Positions 40,332 to 49,932 of a stretch of DNA of 64,000 nt are shown here, one piece after another. The notes under the pieces are model-generated. The model saw nothing but the letters and a program-made list of their open reading frames with translations, ran no database searches and was not told the origin of the DNA. This DNA is from Phaeobacter sp. J2-8. GTDB taxonomy: Bacteria > Pseudomonadota > Alphaproteobacteria > Rhodobacterales > Rhodobacteraceae. Positions within the stretch are counted from its first letter, which is position 1; each line of letters opens with the position of its first letter. The position numbers were made by a program, and so were the translations under genes. Where the stretch lies: contig NZ_JALIEC010000003.1 in the NCBI RefSeq assembly GCF_022867865.1, positions 1-64,000 on the forward strand, written 5' to 3'.

Positions 40332-41287
40332 TAGTGTGGCTGCTCTGTGTGCTGGGGCTGGTGATCTTGCTTTTGGCTGGCGATGCCTTGGTCAAGGGGG
40401 CGGTGAACCTGTCGTTGCGGGTTGGCATTCCGGCGCTGATCGTCAGCCTGACAATCGTTGCCTTTGGCACTTCGGCGCCTGAACTTCTGATCGCGATTGC
40501 GGCGGTGCACGAAGGTGCGCCGGGGCTTGCCCTTGGCAATGTGGTCGGGTCAAACACCGCCAATATCCTGATGGTGTTGGGTATTCCGGCGATTTTGGCG
40601 ACCTTGCACACGTCGGATTGTGACACGCGAAAATCCTACTTTCAGATGCTCGCCGCCACGGCGTTGTTCATCGCGCTGGCCTTTTGTGGCAGCTTTACCT
40701 GGGTGTCAGCGCTGGTGCTTTTGGCGGCACTTGCCGTCATGCTTTGGATTGCCACCAAAGACGCGCTGGCCCACCGCCGCGAAACCAGGGTCGCCTCAGA
40801 GGAGGCGGAGTTGGAGGATCTGGAAGGGGCCGATCCGAATATGCCCTGGTGGAAGATCTGGATGTTCCTGCTTCTGGGGTTGATTGGTCTGCCTTTGGGC
40901 GCGGATATTCTGGTCGACAATGCATCGCATATTGCGCGGATGTATGGGGTTTCGGACACGGTGATTGGCTTGACGCTGGTTGCTCTGGGCACGTCGCTGC
41001 CTGAGTTGGCCACCACGGTGATGGCGGCGTTGCGCCGTCAGGCCGATGTGGCGCTGGGCAATGTGATCGGGTCGAACATGTTCAATCTGCTGGCAATTAT
41101 CGGTGTTGCGGCGTTGATTGGTCCGATCCCGGTTGATCCGACCTTCTTGCGGTTTGATCTTTGGGTGATGCTCGGGGCGTCGCTGTTGCTTGCGCCTTTT
41201 GTCCTGCTGCGTTGGAATATTTCGCGGATTTGGGGGGCGGTGTTGACCATTCTTTATCTCGCTTATGTCACCATAGTGATCATCTAA
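40328..41287 (+). CDS. Calcium/sodium antiporter (CaCA family)
   Basis: The 319-residue inner-membrane cation exchanger has two inverted alpha repeats. The first is VAFGTSAPELLIAIAA with GNVVGSNTANILMVLG; the second is VALGTSLPELATTVMA with GNVIGSNMFNLLAIIG. These supply the ion-binding residues. An acidic cytoplasmic loop (SEEAELEDLEGAD) separates them. The likely role is Ca2+ or other divalent-ion export in exchange for Na+ or H+. ATG 40328 overlaps the stop of the zinc-ribbon gene. Confidence 0.9.
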   Translation: MIVWLLCVLGLVILLLAGDALVKGAVNLSLRVGIPALIVSLTIVAFGTSAPELLIAIAAVHEGAPGLALGNVVGSNTANILMVLGIPAILATLHTSDCDTRKSYFQMLAATALFIALAFCGSFTWVSALVLLAALAVMLWIATKDALAHRRETRVASEEAELEDLEGADPNMPWWKIWMFLLLGLIGLPLGADILVDNASHIARMYGVSDTVIGLTLVALGTSLPELATTVMAALRRQADVALGNVIGSNMFNLLAIIGVAALIGPIPVDPTFLRFDLWVMLGASLLLAPFVLLRWNISRIWGAVLTILYLAYVTIVII

Positions 41288-41301
41288 TCGACGAGGGCAT
41301 G

Positions 41302-42078
41302 ATGCGGGCATTGGTGACAGGGGCGGGCAAACGGTTGGGTCGCGCTATGGCGATCTATCTGGCCGGGCGGGGATTTGACGTGGCGTTGCACTACGCCAGC
41401 TCTGCCGATGCGGCGGACAGCGCCGCGGCAGAGATCCGCGCCATGGGGCGTAAAGCCGTCACATTGCAGGCCGATCTGCTGGACGAGGGCGCGACACAGG
41501 CGCTTCTGCCACAGGCTGCCATTGAACTGGGCGGCCCGATAACCGTGCTGGTCAACAATGCATCCATCTTTGAATACGACACGTTGCAGAGTGCGACGCG
41601 CTCCTCCTGGGATCGCCATATGGAGAGCAATCTGCGGGCGCCCTTTGTCCTGACCCAGGCTTTGGCGGCACAGGTGCCTCCGGCGGTGGCCGACGACAAT
41701 GGGGAACCGATGGCACAGGCCTTGGTGGTCAATATGATCGACCAGAGGGTGCGCAAGCTGACACCGGAATTCATGACCTATACGCTGGCCAAGATGGGGT
41801 TATGGGCCTTGACCCAGACCGCAGCACAGGGGCTGGCCCCGGATGTGCGGGTCAATGCCATTGGCCCCGGCCCGACATTGCAGGGCGGTCGGCAAAGCGC
41901 AGACCATTTTGCCCGCCAGCGGGCCGCGACGGTATTGGGACGTGGGGCAAATGCCGCCGATATCACTGCGGCCCTTGGGTATCTTCTGGACGCTCCGGCG
42001 GTCACGGGGCAGTTGATTTGCGTGGACGGCGGTCAACATCTTGGCTGGCAAACGCCGGATGTGCTGGGGGTTGAATAA
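41302..42078 (+). CDS. SDR family oxidoreductase, pteridine reductase-like (FolM type)
   Basis: A 258-residue short-chain dehydrogenase. The nucleotide motif is VTGAGKRLGRAMA, with the Lys-Arg pair seen in pteridine reductases and FolM. NNASIFEYD and the catalytic Tyr-X3-Lys (YTLAKMGLW) follow, with VRVNAIGPGPTLQ near the end. The likely role is reduction of dihydromonapterin or dihydrofolate with NADPH, assigned from the motif only. ATG 41302 is preferred over ATG 41299 because ACGAGGG is better spaced. The gene follows the exchanger by 14 bases. Confidence 0.8.
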   Translation: MRALVTGAGKRLGRAMAIYLAGRGFDVALHYASSADAADSAAAEIRAMGRKAVTLQADLLDEGATQALLPQAAIELGGPITVLVNNASIFEYDTLQSATRSSWDRHMESNLRAPFVLTQALAAQVPPAVADDNGEPMAQALVVNMIDQRVRKLTPEFMTYTLAKMGLWALTQTAAQGLAPDVRVNAIGPGPTLQGGRQSADHFARQRAATVLGRGANAADITAALGYLLDAPAVTGQLICVDGGQHLGWQTPDVLGVE

Positions 42079-42764
42079 ACCTCGATTGGGTCGCTTTTGG
42101 CCTTGACCCGACGGAAGTTGTGCACCGGCCAAAAACGATCTGTCGAATTGTTACAAATTGTTAATGTTTTCAGATATTTATCAAGGGAAATAAAAATTTC
42201 CCTTTGATGTCAGGATGTTGCGGTGAAGCCTAAAAATTAGGCAAATTGATCAACCCGCCTGAATAACAGAGAAAATTCCCCGTCATCTAAACTAGTCCCC
42301 GTAGTTATCCACAGAAACGGTGGATTTGTTTTGCCTTGCTGTAGAGTTCGAAATCTCGGGTGTCGGGGAATCGAAAATTTGGCGTTGCGGCGGCGAAATC
42401 CGACTTTTTCTTGCGTCTTCAACGGAGCAAAGAAATTTGAACCGGCTCTGGATGACATCTTGCGGTTTTGACGCAGGGTTTTAATTTCATCCACCGGCAG
42501 ATCAATGGCCCTTTCACGTCGCCGCAAAATCCACATCCTGTTAACCATTTTGATGAAAGTTGCGGCAATAAAGGGTAAATAATCAGTATGTTAAACCCGT
42601 CGGCCCAATTCCGAGCATTTTATATAAACTATTTGAAACCCAACGGGTTTTGCCCTGGGGGCGCAATTTGTGCCCAGACTTATCCACAGCCCTTGGGGGT
42701 TTATCTTGCTTGCCTTGGGCATGGTGCCGTTGCAGCGCCCCGCCGGGAATCATAGGTTGCCGCC
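42079..42764. other. 686-base non-coding, AT-rich gap with DnaA boxes
   Basis: No convincing gene is present. It holds two perfect DnaA boxes TTATCCACA (42305-42313 and 42680-42688) and two with two mismatches (42487, 42527). A TTAACCAT motif typical of CtrA sites lies at 42541. An inverted repeat AAGGGAAAT-AAAA-ATTTCCCTT (42183-42204) may terminate the SDR gene. Runs such as TTGTTACAAATTGTTAATG and TTTTATATAAACTATTTG are strikingly AT-rich against the GC-rich genes around. The right end must also contain the uvrC promoter. Whether it is an origin, a DnaA-titrating or a regulated region is open. Confidence 0.6.
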
Positions 42765-44639
42765 ATGACCGATGCGCCTGAAGACAAGATCCCGCCCCAA
42801 CCCACCGGCCACGCCTGTATTGCGGCCTATCTGAAGACACTCGGCAGTGCGCCGGGGGTCTATCGTATGCTGGATGCGAAGAACGCTGTGCTCTATGTCG
42901 GCAAGGCGCGTAACCTGCGGGCGCGGGTGTCGAATTATGCCCGTCCCGCTGGGCACAGCCCGCGCATCGCGCGGATGATCCGCGATACGCACTCGATGAT
43001 GTTCCTGACCACGCGCACCGAAACCGAGGCGCTGCTGCTGGAACAGAACCTGATCAAGCAGTTGAAGCCAAAGTACAACGTGCTGCTGCGCGACGACAAA
43101 AGCTTTCCCAATATTCATGTGACGGATCACGGATTTCCGATGATCCACAAGCATCGCGGCGCGAAAAAGGACAAGGGCGCCTATTACGGCCCCTTTGCCA
43201 GTGCCGGGGCGGTGAACCGGACCTTGAACCAGCTGCAAAAGGTGTTTCAGCTTCGAAATTGTTCGGATTCGATGTTTGAGGGGCGCACGCGGCCCTGTCT
43301 GCTGTATCAGATCAAACGTTGCAGCGCGCCCTGTGTCGGCAAGATCTCCGAAGCGGATTATGGGGAAAGCGTGGCGGACGCCCAGCGGTTCCTGTCGGGG
43401 CGGTCGACCCATGTGCAGGAAAAGCTGGCAGGAGAAATGCAGGAGGCGTCTGATGCGATGGAATTCGAACGCGCCGCCGCGTTGCGCGACCGTATTCGCG
43501 CGCTGACCCAGGTGCAGACGGCGCAGGGCATCAACCCTCGCACGGTGGAAGAGGCCGATCTGATTGCACTGCATCTGGAGGACGGACAGGCCTGCGTGCA
43601 GGTGTTTTTCATTCGCGCCAATCAAAACTGGGGCAATCGCGATTTCTATCCCCGGGTGGGCGAAGATGTGGATGCGGCGGAGGTGTTGGAGGCCTTTATC
43701 GGCCAGTTCTACGACAGCAAGGAGCCGCCGAAACAATTGATCCTGAGCCATGGGATCGAGAATGACGATCTGATGGCTGATGCGCTGAGCCAGAAGGCGG
43801 GGCGCAAGGTGACGCTTTTGGTGCCTCAGCGCGGTGAAAAGGCCGAGTTGATTAAATCGGCGGTGCGCAATGCACGCGAAAGTCTGGGCCGCAAGATGGC
43901 CGAGACCGCGACCCAGGCGAAGCTGCTGCGCGGCGTGGCCGAGGCGTTTGGGTTGGAAAAAACGCCGCAGCGGATCGAAACCTATGACAACAGCCACATC
44001 CAGGGCGCGCATGCGGTTGGGGCGATGATTGTCGCTGGACCGGAAGGGTTTTTGAAAAACCAGTACCGCAAGTTCAACATCAAGGGTGATGACCTGACTC
44101 CGGGTGATGATTTCGGCATGATGAAAGAGGTGCTGACCCGGCGGTTCAAGCGGCTGCAAAAGGAAGACCCGGAACGGGTAAAGGGCATGTGGCCGGACCT
44201 CTTGCTGATTGACGGCGGCGCGGGTCAGGTGTCTGCCGTGGCCGAGATCATGCGGGAATACGGGGTCGAAGATATTCCGATGGTCGGCGTCGCCAAAGGT
44301 GTTGATCGTGATCAGGGCAAAGAGGAATTTCACCGCATTGGCACGCGCCCGATGGCGCTACGACGCAATGATCCGGTGCTGTATTTCATTCAGCGGATGC
44401 GGGATGAGGCGCATCGGTTCGCCATCGGCACCCATCGTGCAAAACGGTCCAAGGCGGTCGGCGCAACGCCGCTGGACGAGGTGCCGGGCGTGGGGGCCGC
44501 ACGCAAACGCGCGCTCTTGGCGCATTTCGGATCTGCCAAGGCGGTGAGCCGCGCCAATCTGGCGGATCTTCGGGCCGTGGATGGTGTGTCAGAGGCGCTG
44601 GCCGAAAAAATCTATGCGTTTTTTCACGAGGCCGGTTAG
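42765..44639 (+). CDS. uvrC: Excinuclease ABC subunit C
   Basis: UvrC makes both cuts in nucleotide excision repair. The 624-residue protein starts with a GIY-YIG nuclease ([20 protein letters not shown]), then a cysteine cluster (CSAPCVGKI), a UVR domain that binds UvrB ([20 protein letters not shown]), the RNase H-like nuclease ([31 protein letters not shown]) and C-terminal tandem helix-hairpin-helices ([18 protein letters not shown]). ATG 42765. It stands at the right edge of the DnaA-box gap. Confidence 0.97.
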   Translation: MTDAPEDKIPPQPTGHACIAAYLKTLGSAPGVYRMLDAKNAVLYVGKARNLRARVSNYARPAGHSPRIARMIRDTHSMMFLTTRTETEALLLEQNLIKQLKPKYNVLLRDDKSFPNIHVTDHGFPMIHKHRGAKKDKGAYYGPFASAGAVNRTLNQLQKVFQLRNCSDSMFEGRTRPCLLYQIKRCSAPCVGKISEADYGESVADAQRFLSGRSTHVQEKLAGEMQEASDAMEFERAAALRDRIRALTQVQTAQGINPRTVEEADLIALHLEDGQACVQVFFIRANQNWGNRDFYPRVGEDVDAAEVLEAFIGQFYDSKEPPKQLILSHGIENDDLMADALSQKAGRKVTLLVPQRGEKAELIKSAVRNARESLGRKMAETATQAKLLRGVAEAFGLEKTPQRIETYDNSHIQGAHAVGAMIVAGPEGFLKNQYRKFNIKGDDLTPGDDFGMMKEVLTRRFKRLQKEDPERVKGMWPDLLLIDGGAGQVSAVAEIMREYGVEDIPMVGVAKGVDRDQGKEEFHRIGTRPMALRRNDPVLYFIQRMRDEAHRFAIGTHRAKRSKAVGATPLDEVPGVGAARKRALLAHFGSAKAVSRANLADLRAVDGVSEALAEKIYAFFHEAG

Positions 44640-44698
44640 GCGTTTTCAAACGGTGCGCGGGCGCGCGCAGGTTGCTTTGCGTTCAGGCCACGCAGGCC

Positions 44699-44749
44699 TT
44701 GAGGGGCGCTGCCCCTCAAACACCCCGGGATACTTTCAAACAGAAGAAG
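44699..44749 (+). repeat. Dispersed intergenic element with 9-bp palindrome, uvrC-gph copy
   Basis: TTGAGGGGC-GCT-GCCCCTCAA (44699-44719) is a perfect palindrome. It is followed by CCCCGGGATACTTT and CAAACAGAAGAAG. The right half overlaps the last codons of gph on the other strand. It probably acts as terminator for both converging genes. Confidence 0.7.
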
Positions 44750-45389
44750 CCTGGGACCGGACAAGATCCGGGAGCGCGTCGAAATGCGAAAACGCGGCGC
44801 TGTGCGGCAGATCCGCGACCGGGGTTTTGCGATAGCCTTCGGTATAAAGCAGGAAGGTGATGTTTGCCGCCACGGCGGTTTCGGCGTCGGTTTCGCTGTC
44901 GCCGATGTAGAGCGGTTTTTCCGCACCATCGAGGGCGGCGAAAAGCATGGCGGGGTCGGGTTTGCGTGTTGGCAGGCTGTCGCCGCCGATCACCCGGTCA
45001 AACAGGGGCGCGAGGCCGGTATCGTCGAGGCATTTCACCGTCGCGTCATAGGGTTTGTTGGTGCAGATCGTCAGGCTGTGGCCGTCTGCACGCAGCGTGT
45101 TCAGCGCCCCAAGCGCGCCGGGGTAGATCACCGAAGGCGGGGTTGGCACGGTGACATATTCCTGCAGGATGGTGTCGTGCAGCGGGGCATAGTGGTCGGC
45201 CGGCAGGTCAAGGTGGGCGATGACCTGTTCGATCAGTTTGGGAAAGCCCCGCCCGACGAAGCCCTTTACCGTGGGTTCCGCCAATGCGGGGATATCGAAT
45301 TTTGCCAGTCCGGTGTTCACCGAAGCGGCGATTTGCGGCACGCTGTCGATCAGAGTGCCGTCGAGGTCAAAGGCGATTGTCAGGCTCAT
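44736..45389 (-). CDS. gph: Phosphoglycolate phosphatase
   Basis: Gph hydrolyses 2-phosphoglycolate, a by-product of DNA repair or Rubisco oxygenation. The 217-residue HAD-family enzyme has the nucleophile motif [11 protein letters not shown], the helical cap, [14 protein letters not shown] with the conserved Thr/Lys, and [12 protein letters not shown] with the Mg-binding acids. ATG 45389 overlaps the rpe stop (ATGA). A frameshift in rpe makes both appear as one 442-codon frame, but that fusion is artificial. The last four residues (ASSV) are encoded by the dispersed repeat. Confidence 0.92.
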   Translation of the reverse strand: MSLTIAFDLDGTLIDSVPQIAASVNTGLAKFDIPALAEPTVKGFVGRGFPKLIEQVIAHLDLPADHYAPLHDTILQEYVTVPTPPSVIYPGALGALNTLRADGHSLTICTNKPYDATVKCLDDTGLAPLFDRVIGGDSLPTRKPDPAMLFAALDGAEKPLYIGDSETDAETAVAANITFLLYTEGYRKTPVADLPHSAAFSHFDALPDLVRSQASSV

Positions 45390-46064
45390 GTCAGGCTGTC
45401 CCGGATGGCGCGCATGTTGTCGCCATAGATTTCGGGTTTGTCGACGGAGCCGCCCCGGAACACGGCAGGAGCCGGCAACCAGCACATCGGCACCGGCCTC
45501 GACCACCAGGGGGGCGGTTTTGGGATCAACGCCGCCGTCGACCTGGATATGGATGTCGCGGTCGCCGATGGCGGCACGGATTTTGCGGATCTTGGCGGTC
45601 ATGTCGATGAATTTCTGGCCGCCAAAGCCGGGGTTCACCGTCATCACCAGCACCATGTCGGCCAGATCGAGCAATTCGGTGACTGCCTCGGCCGGGGTGC
45701 CGGGGTTGAGCGCGACACCGGATTTCATGCCTGCGGCGCGGATCGCCTGAAGCGTGCGGTGGATGTGCGGGCCGGCCTCGACATGGGCGGTCAGCATATC
45801 GGTGCCTGCTTCGGCATAGGCGTCGATATAGGGGTCGACCGGCGCGATCATCAGGTGGACGTCCATGAAAGTTTTCACATGCGGGCGGAACGCCTTGACC
45901 GCCGGAGGGCCGAAGGTCAGGTTTGGCACGAAATGGCCATCCATCACGTCGACATGTACCCAATCGGCGCCCTGGTCTTCGATGGCGCGGATTTCCTGGC
46001 CGAAGTTGGCAAAGTCGGCGGAGAGGATCGAGGGGGCGATTTTGACGGAACGGTCAAAGGACAT
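45386..46064 (-). CDS. rpe: Ribulose-phosphate 3-epimerase, frameshifted
   Basis: Rpe interconverts ribulose 5-phosphate and xylulose 5-phosphate. The frame from ATG 46064 shows [33 protein letters not shown] and [14 protein letters not shown] with the metal ligands and catalytic Asp residues. After GADVLVAGS the frame shifts and reads CRVPGRLRR. Removing one base near 45467 restores [18 protein letters not shown] and a stop at 45386, giving 225 residues, the normal length. It overlaps gph by four bases. Confidence 0.93.
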
Positions 46065-46123
46065 GTGGCAGGCTCCTGCAGCGGTTTGCCTGTGTCATAT
46101 GGATTTGCGGCACAGAGGTCCAG

Positions 46124-47137
46124 TTAGCCGGTCGAATTTGCCGCAGACCAACAGGGCATGCGATCGTCGGGGGCGGGCGCGGCATGGTAGACGGCGCGGG
46201 CAATGGCGCGTGACAGGCAACAGGCGGCGGCATGGCAAATGTTGAGCATCTGCCAGTCCGGTGCTGTCAGGTCCTGGGCGCCGGTGCTGGCGGCAAAGAT
46301 CAGGTCTCCATCCATTGGGGTATGCGCGGGCACGATGGCGCGGGCGATGCCGTCATGGGCGGCGGTGGCCATGCGCTGGGCCTGGGCCTTGGTCAGCTGT
46401 GCATCGGTGGCGACAATGGCGATGGTGGTATTGCCCTGCGCCGCCATCGCCGCGAGTTTGCGGCTGTGGCGCAGGTCGCGGTGTGTTGGCGCGGGGTCGG
46501 GGCCGAGCTGGCCGAATTCACCATCGATTTCAAACGGAGATGCCCAGAAATGGCGTTCGCCGGGTGTCGTGACACAGCCCACGGGATTTGCGGCGACCAA
46601 TGCGCCGACGGTGATGCCGTCGTCGAGCAGGACACTGGCCGAGCCCAATCCGCCTTTTAGCATTGCGGTGCTGGCGCCGGTGCCTGCACCGGTGGTGCCA
46701 AGGGGGAAGTCATGCGTGGCCGCCAGTAGGGCCGTTTTTCCGAGGTCCGGATAGGGATTGCTGGCCCAGGCTTTATTGCCGCCATTCAGCAGGTCAAACA
46801 GGATCGCGGCGGGCACCAGGGGCACCCGTGCCGGGCCGACCGCAAAACCGCGACCCTGTTCGGCGAGCGTGTCCATCACGCCCTGTGCCGCGGCCAGACC
46901 AAAGGCCGAGCCGCCGGACAAGACCAATGCATCGACCGCAGGGGCCATTTTATCTGGCGCGAGGAGGTCGGTCTCACGCGTGCCGGGGGCGCCGCCCATC
47001 ACCGCGACCGAGGTCACAAAGGGCGCGTCGCCGACCAGCACGGTGCAACCGGATTTCAGCCCCGCATCGCTGGCGTTGCCGACACGCAGCCCCGCGATAT
47101 CGGTGATGAGGTTTCGGGGGCCGGGGGTCATCTGCAT
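46124..47137 (-). CDS. P1 family peptidase (DmpA/aminopeptidase-like)
   Basis: A 337-residue N-terminal-nucleophile hydrolase of the DmpA/L-aminopeptidase family. Motifs are GLRVGNASDAGLKSGCTV at the start, the self-cleavage neighbourhood GTTGAGTGAS, and LVLSGGSAFGLAAAQG. Members mature by self-cleavage and release N-terminal amino acids or beta-peptides; substrate here unknown. It begins at ATG 47137, downstream of the cupin gene on the same strand, and precedes rpe by 60 bases. Confidence 0.85.
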   Translation of the reverse strand: MQMTPGPRNLITDIAGLRVGNASDAGLKSGCTVLVGDAPFVTSVAVMGGAPGTRETDLLAPDKMAPAVDALVLSGGSAFGLAAAQGVMDTLAEQGRGFAVGPARVPLVPAAILFDLLNGGNKAWASNPYPDLGKTALLAATHDFPLGTTGAGTGASTAMLKGGLGSASVLLDDGITVGALVAANPVGCVTTPGERHFWASPFEIDGEFGQLGPDPAPTHRDLRHSRKLAAMAAQGNTTIAIVATDAQLTKAQAQRMATAAHDGIARAIVPAHTPMDGDLIFAASTGAQDLTAPDWQMLNICHAAACCLSRAIARAVYHAAPAPDDRMPCWSAANSTG

Positions 47138-47163
47138 CGCTGGTTCCTGTGGCGGGGGGAGGA

Positions 47164-47187
47164 TTGCGTATTTGAAAAGAGAAGAAG
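47164..47187 (+). repeat. TTGCGTATTT...AGAGAAGAAG element between cupin and P1 genes
   Basis: TTGCGTATTT-GAAA-AGAGAAGAAG occupies the 51-base gap. It is almost identical to the left arm of the hairpin at 51641. The cupin stop codon lies one base to its right. Confidence 0.6.
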
Positions 47188-47188
47188 T

Positions 47189-47539
47189 CTAGATATGTGG
47201 TTTCGGTGCGGCGGTGGCGGGATCGCCGGTGTTCGGCTCGCCCTTGGGTTCGATCAGCAGAACCTTGCATTCCTGTTCGGCGCGGGGCCGATGGGTGACG
47301 CCGCGTGGCACGATGAACAATTCGCCGGCCTTGACCGGATGGGATGTCCGATCAAGATCCATCACCATTTCCCCTTCGAGGACCAGAAAGAAATCATCGG
47401 TATCTTCATGCAGGTGAAAGGGAAATTCGCCCTGAAATTTCACCACCATCACATCGTTGCCGTTGTAGTATCCGACAACATGCGGGGCCCAGTGGCGGTC
47501 GAACATTGCCAGCTTTTCGGCCAGATTGATGGTCTTCAT
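47189..47539 (-). CDS. Cupin domain protein
   Basis: A 116-residue single-cupin protein. Cupin motif 1 is PFHLHEDTDDFFLVLEGEM, with His and Glu metal ligands, and motif 2 is GELFIVPRGVTHRP. Such small cupins bind a divalent metal and can be dioxygenases, isomerases or sensors; no substrate is implied. ATG 47539 overlaps the SDR stop as ATGA. An ATG two codons upstream (47545) is possible. It lies in a leftward operon aldehyde dehydrogenase-SDR-cupin. Confidence 0.85.
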   Translation of the reverse strand: MKTINLAEKLAMFDRHWAPHVVGYYNGNDVMVVKFQGEFPFHLHEDTDDFFLVLEGEMVMDLDRTSHPVKAGELFIVPRGVTHRPRAEQECKVLLIEPKGEPNTGDPATAAPKPHI

Positions 47540-48276
47540 ATGCATCGGCCCCCGTCCACTTCCATACAAACCCCGGTGACCAGACTGGCCTCGTCCGAGC
47601 AGAGGTAGCAGGCGGCATTTGCGATGTCTTCGGGCATGGAAAACCGCCCCAAGGGAATGGTCGACAAAAAGGCATCACGCCGTTCCGGGGTGTCTTCCCC
47701 CAGAAATGACGCCAGCAGCGGCGTGTCGCCCGCGACCGGATTGACCGCATTGACGCGAATGCCATGCGGGGCCAGTTCGATGGCCATCGCCTTGGTCGCG
47801 GTGTTCATCCAGCCCTTTGAAGAATTGTACCAATTCAGATTAGGACGGGGAGAGACGCCTGCGGTTGAGGCGATGTTGAGGATTGCGCCGGTGCCGCGCG
47901 CCTTCATCAGGGGCAGCACCGATTTGGCGGTGTAATAGACAGATTTGCAATTCACGGCGAAGACCCGGTCGAAATCGTCTTCGCTGACGTCTTCCATCGG
48001 GGCGGGCAAATGGGTGACGCCGGCATTGTTGACTAGAATGTCGATGTCGCCCATCAGTTCGGTGGCCTTGTCGATCATATGCTGGACGCTGGCGCCGTCG
48101 GCCACATCAACACGTTGCCCCACGCCGCCGTATTCTTCGGCGACGTTGCGTGCCGCTTCATAGTTGATGTCGGCCAGCATGACCTGCGCGCCCTCGATCA
48201 GGAATTTATGTGCGATTCCGGCGCCAAATCCCGATCCTGCGCCGGTGACGATGGCGGTTTTGCCCTGCAATCTCAT
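47536..48276 (-). CDS. SDR family oxidoreductase
   Basis: A 246-residue classical short-chain dehydrogenase. It has TGAGSGFGAGIAHKF as NAD(P)-binding motif, LVNNAGVTH, catalytic Ser near IASTAGVS and Tyr-X3-Lys (WYNSSKGWMNTATK), then GIRVNAVNPVAGDTPLL. The acidic residue ending the second strand (LADINYEAA) suggests NAD preference. It lies between an aldehyde dehydrogenase and a cupin gene, so a small oxidation pathway alcohol to aldehyde to acid is plausible, but the substrate is unknown. Confidence 0.88.
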   Translation of the reverse strand: MRLQGKTAIVTGAGSGFGAGIAHKFLIEGAQVMLADINYEAARNVAEEYGGVGQRVDVADGASVQHMIDKATELMGDIDILVNNAGVTHLPAPMEDVSEDDFDRVFAVNCKSVYYTAKSVLPLMKARGTGAILNIASTAGVSPRPNLNWYNSSKGWMNTATKAMAIELAPHGIRVNAVNPVAGDTPLLASFLGEDTPERRDAFLSTIPLGRFSMPEDIANAACYLCSDEASLVTGVCMEVDGGRCI

Positions 48277-48306
48277 GTTTTGCCTCCCCTCAGAGTGTTG
48301 GTGGTC

Positions 48307-49748
48307 CTAGCCGTGATAGGCCGCAACGGTTTTCAAAGACGAAAACCCGTAAAGTGCCTCAAAGCCTTTTTCCCGGCCGTGGCCGGATTTTCCGATGCCG
48401 CCAAAAGGCAGTTCGACCCCGCCGCCGGCACCGTAGTTGTTGATATAGACCTGCCCAGAGTGCAAAGCGCGTGCCATGCGCATCTGGCGTGCGCCATCGC
48501 GGGTCCAGACCCCGGCCACCAATCCGTAATCGGTGCCATTGGCGATGCGGAGTGCCTCTTCTTCGCTGTCAAACGGGATGATCGCCTGAACCGGGCCAAA
48601 GATTTCCTGCTGCGCCAACGGGTGGTCGGGCGGCACATTGTCCAGAAGCGTTGGCGGGGCGTAATGCCCGGGGCCATCGGGGATCCTGGCCTGTGCCGCG
48701 ATGGTCAGGTCGCCGGCCTGGGTCAGAAACCCGCTGACAATCCCCTGTTGCCGGGCGGAAATCATCGGCCCGACGTCAAGATCCGCCATGGCCGGGCCGA
48801 CCTGAAGAGCGGCGTAACGCTCTGCCATTCGGTCGCGCAATGTTTCGTGCAGGTCACGGTGCACCAACACGCGGGACGAGGCCGAACAGGTCTGACCGGC
48901 GTTCTGGATGCCGGCATTGACCAGGAATGGCAACGCGGCGTCGAGGTCGGCATCGTCAAACACCACTTGCGGGGATTTTCCGCCCAGCTCCAACGTCACG
49001 GGCACCACATTGCGCGCGGCCAGGGTCTGCACCGTGCTGCCGGTGGCAACAGAGCCGGTGAAGCTGACGTGCTGGATGCCGGGATGTCCGGCCAATGCGG
49101 CACCGGCCTCGGCCCCCAGGCCGGGCACGACATTCAGCGCGCCGGGCGGCAAGCCGGCCTGCTCTGCCAGCCAGGCAAAGGCGAGCGCGGTCATGCAGGC
49201 CTCCTCGGCGGGTTTCAGCACACAGGCATTGCCCATCGCCAAGGCCGCACCAACCGAGCGGCCAATGATCTGCATGGGATAGTTCCATGGGATGATATGG
49301 CCGGTCACCCCATGCGGTTGCCGCAGGGTATAGACGGTATAGCCGTCAAGATAGGGAATGGTCTGGCCATGTACCTTGTCCGCCGCGCCGCCATAAAATT
49401 CACAGTACCGCGCCAGGGCCACGGCATCGTTGCGCGCCTGGGTCAGCGGTTTGCCGACATCCAGCGCCTCCAGCTCGGCAAGCCAATCCAGTCGTGCGCG
49501 CACCAAATCGCCCAGCCGGGTCAGGATTGGCCACGTTCCACCGGTGCCATCCGCCCCCAATCGCCATCCAATGCGCCCCGTGCCGCCGCGACACCGGCAT
49601 CAATATCGGCCGCACTGCCGCGCGCAATCTGTGCCAAAGTGGTGGTGTCCGAAGGGTTTAACAGTGCCAGAGTTGCGCGGTCCTCCGCCGGGCGCCATTG
49701 GCCATCTATCAGGATCAGCGACGGATCAAACGGCAATTCAGGCAACAT
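48307..49748 (-). CDS. Aldehyde dehydrogenase family protein, frameshifted
   Basis: ATG 49748 starts MLPELPFDPSLILIDGQWRP. Near base 49528 one base is missing (MAPVERGQS then stop); restoring it gives ERG.ILTRLGDLVRARLD and an NAD(P)-dependent aldehyde dehydrogenase of 480 residues. Motifs: IIPWNYPMQIIGRSV (Asn), SFTGSVATGS, catalytic Glu in LELGGKSPQVV, catalytic Cys in NAGQTCSASSRVLV, and EIFGPVQAI. It oxidises an aldehyde to an acid. It is the first gene of a leftward run continuing with SDR and cupin, divergent from panB. Confidence 0.9.
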
Positions 49749-49932
49749 CTTGGGGCACCTCCGGTTTTGGTATACCATCGAACAGGCGCATTCTGATCGC
49801 AAGCGGGGAATTATCATTGCGCCAGTGGGCCTGAGGGGGATGTGATCTTGCGTGGCAAAATGCCAAGACATCTGGATTCCCCAGAGTTGCGCTGCTACAT
49901 CGGGTCAGAATGAAGCAACCGGAGGCCCGCAA

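Noticed and set aside
42237-42548. 103-codon minus-strand frame in the DnaA-box gap
   Set aside because: No ribosome site, no recognisable domain, and it overlaps a perfect DnaA box and AT-rich motifs.
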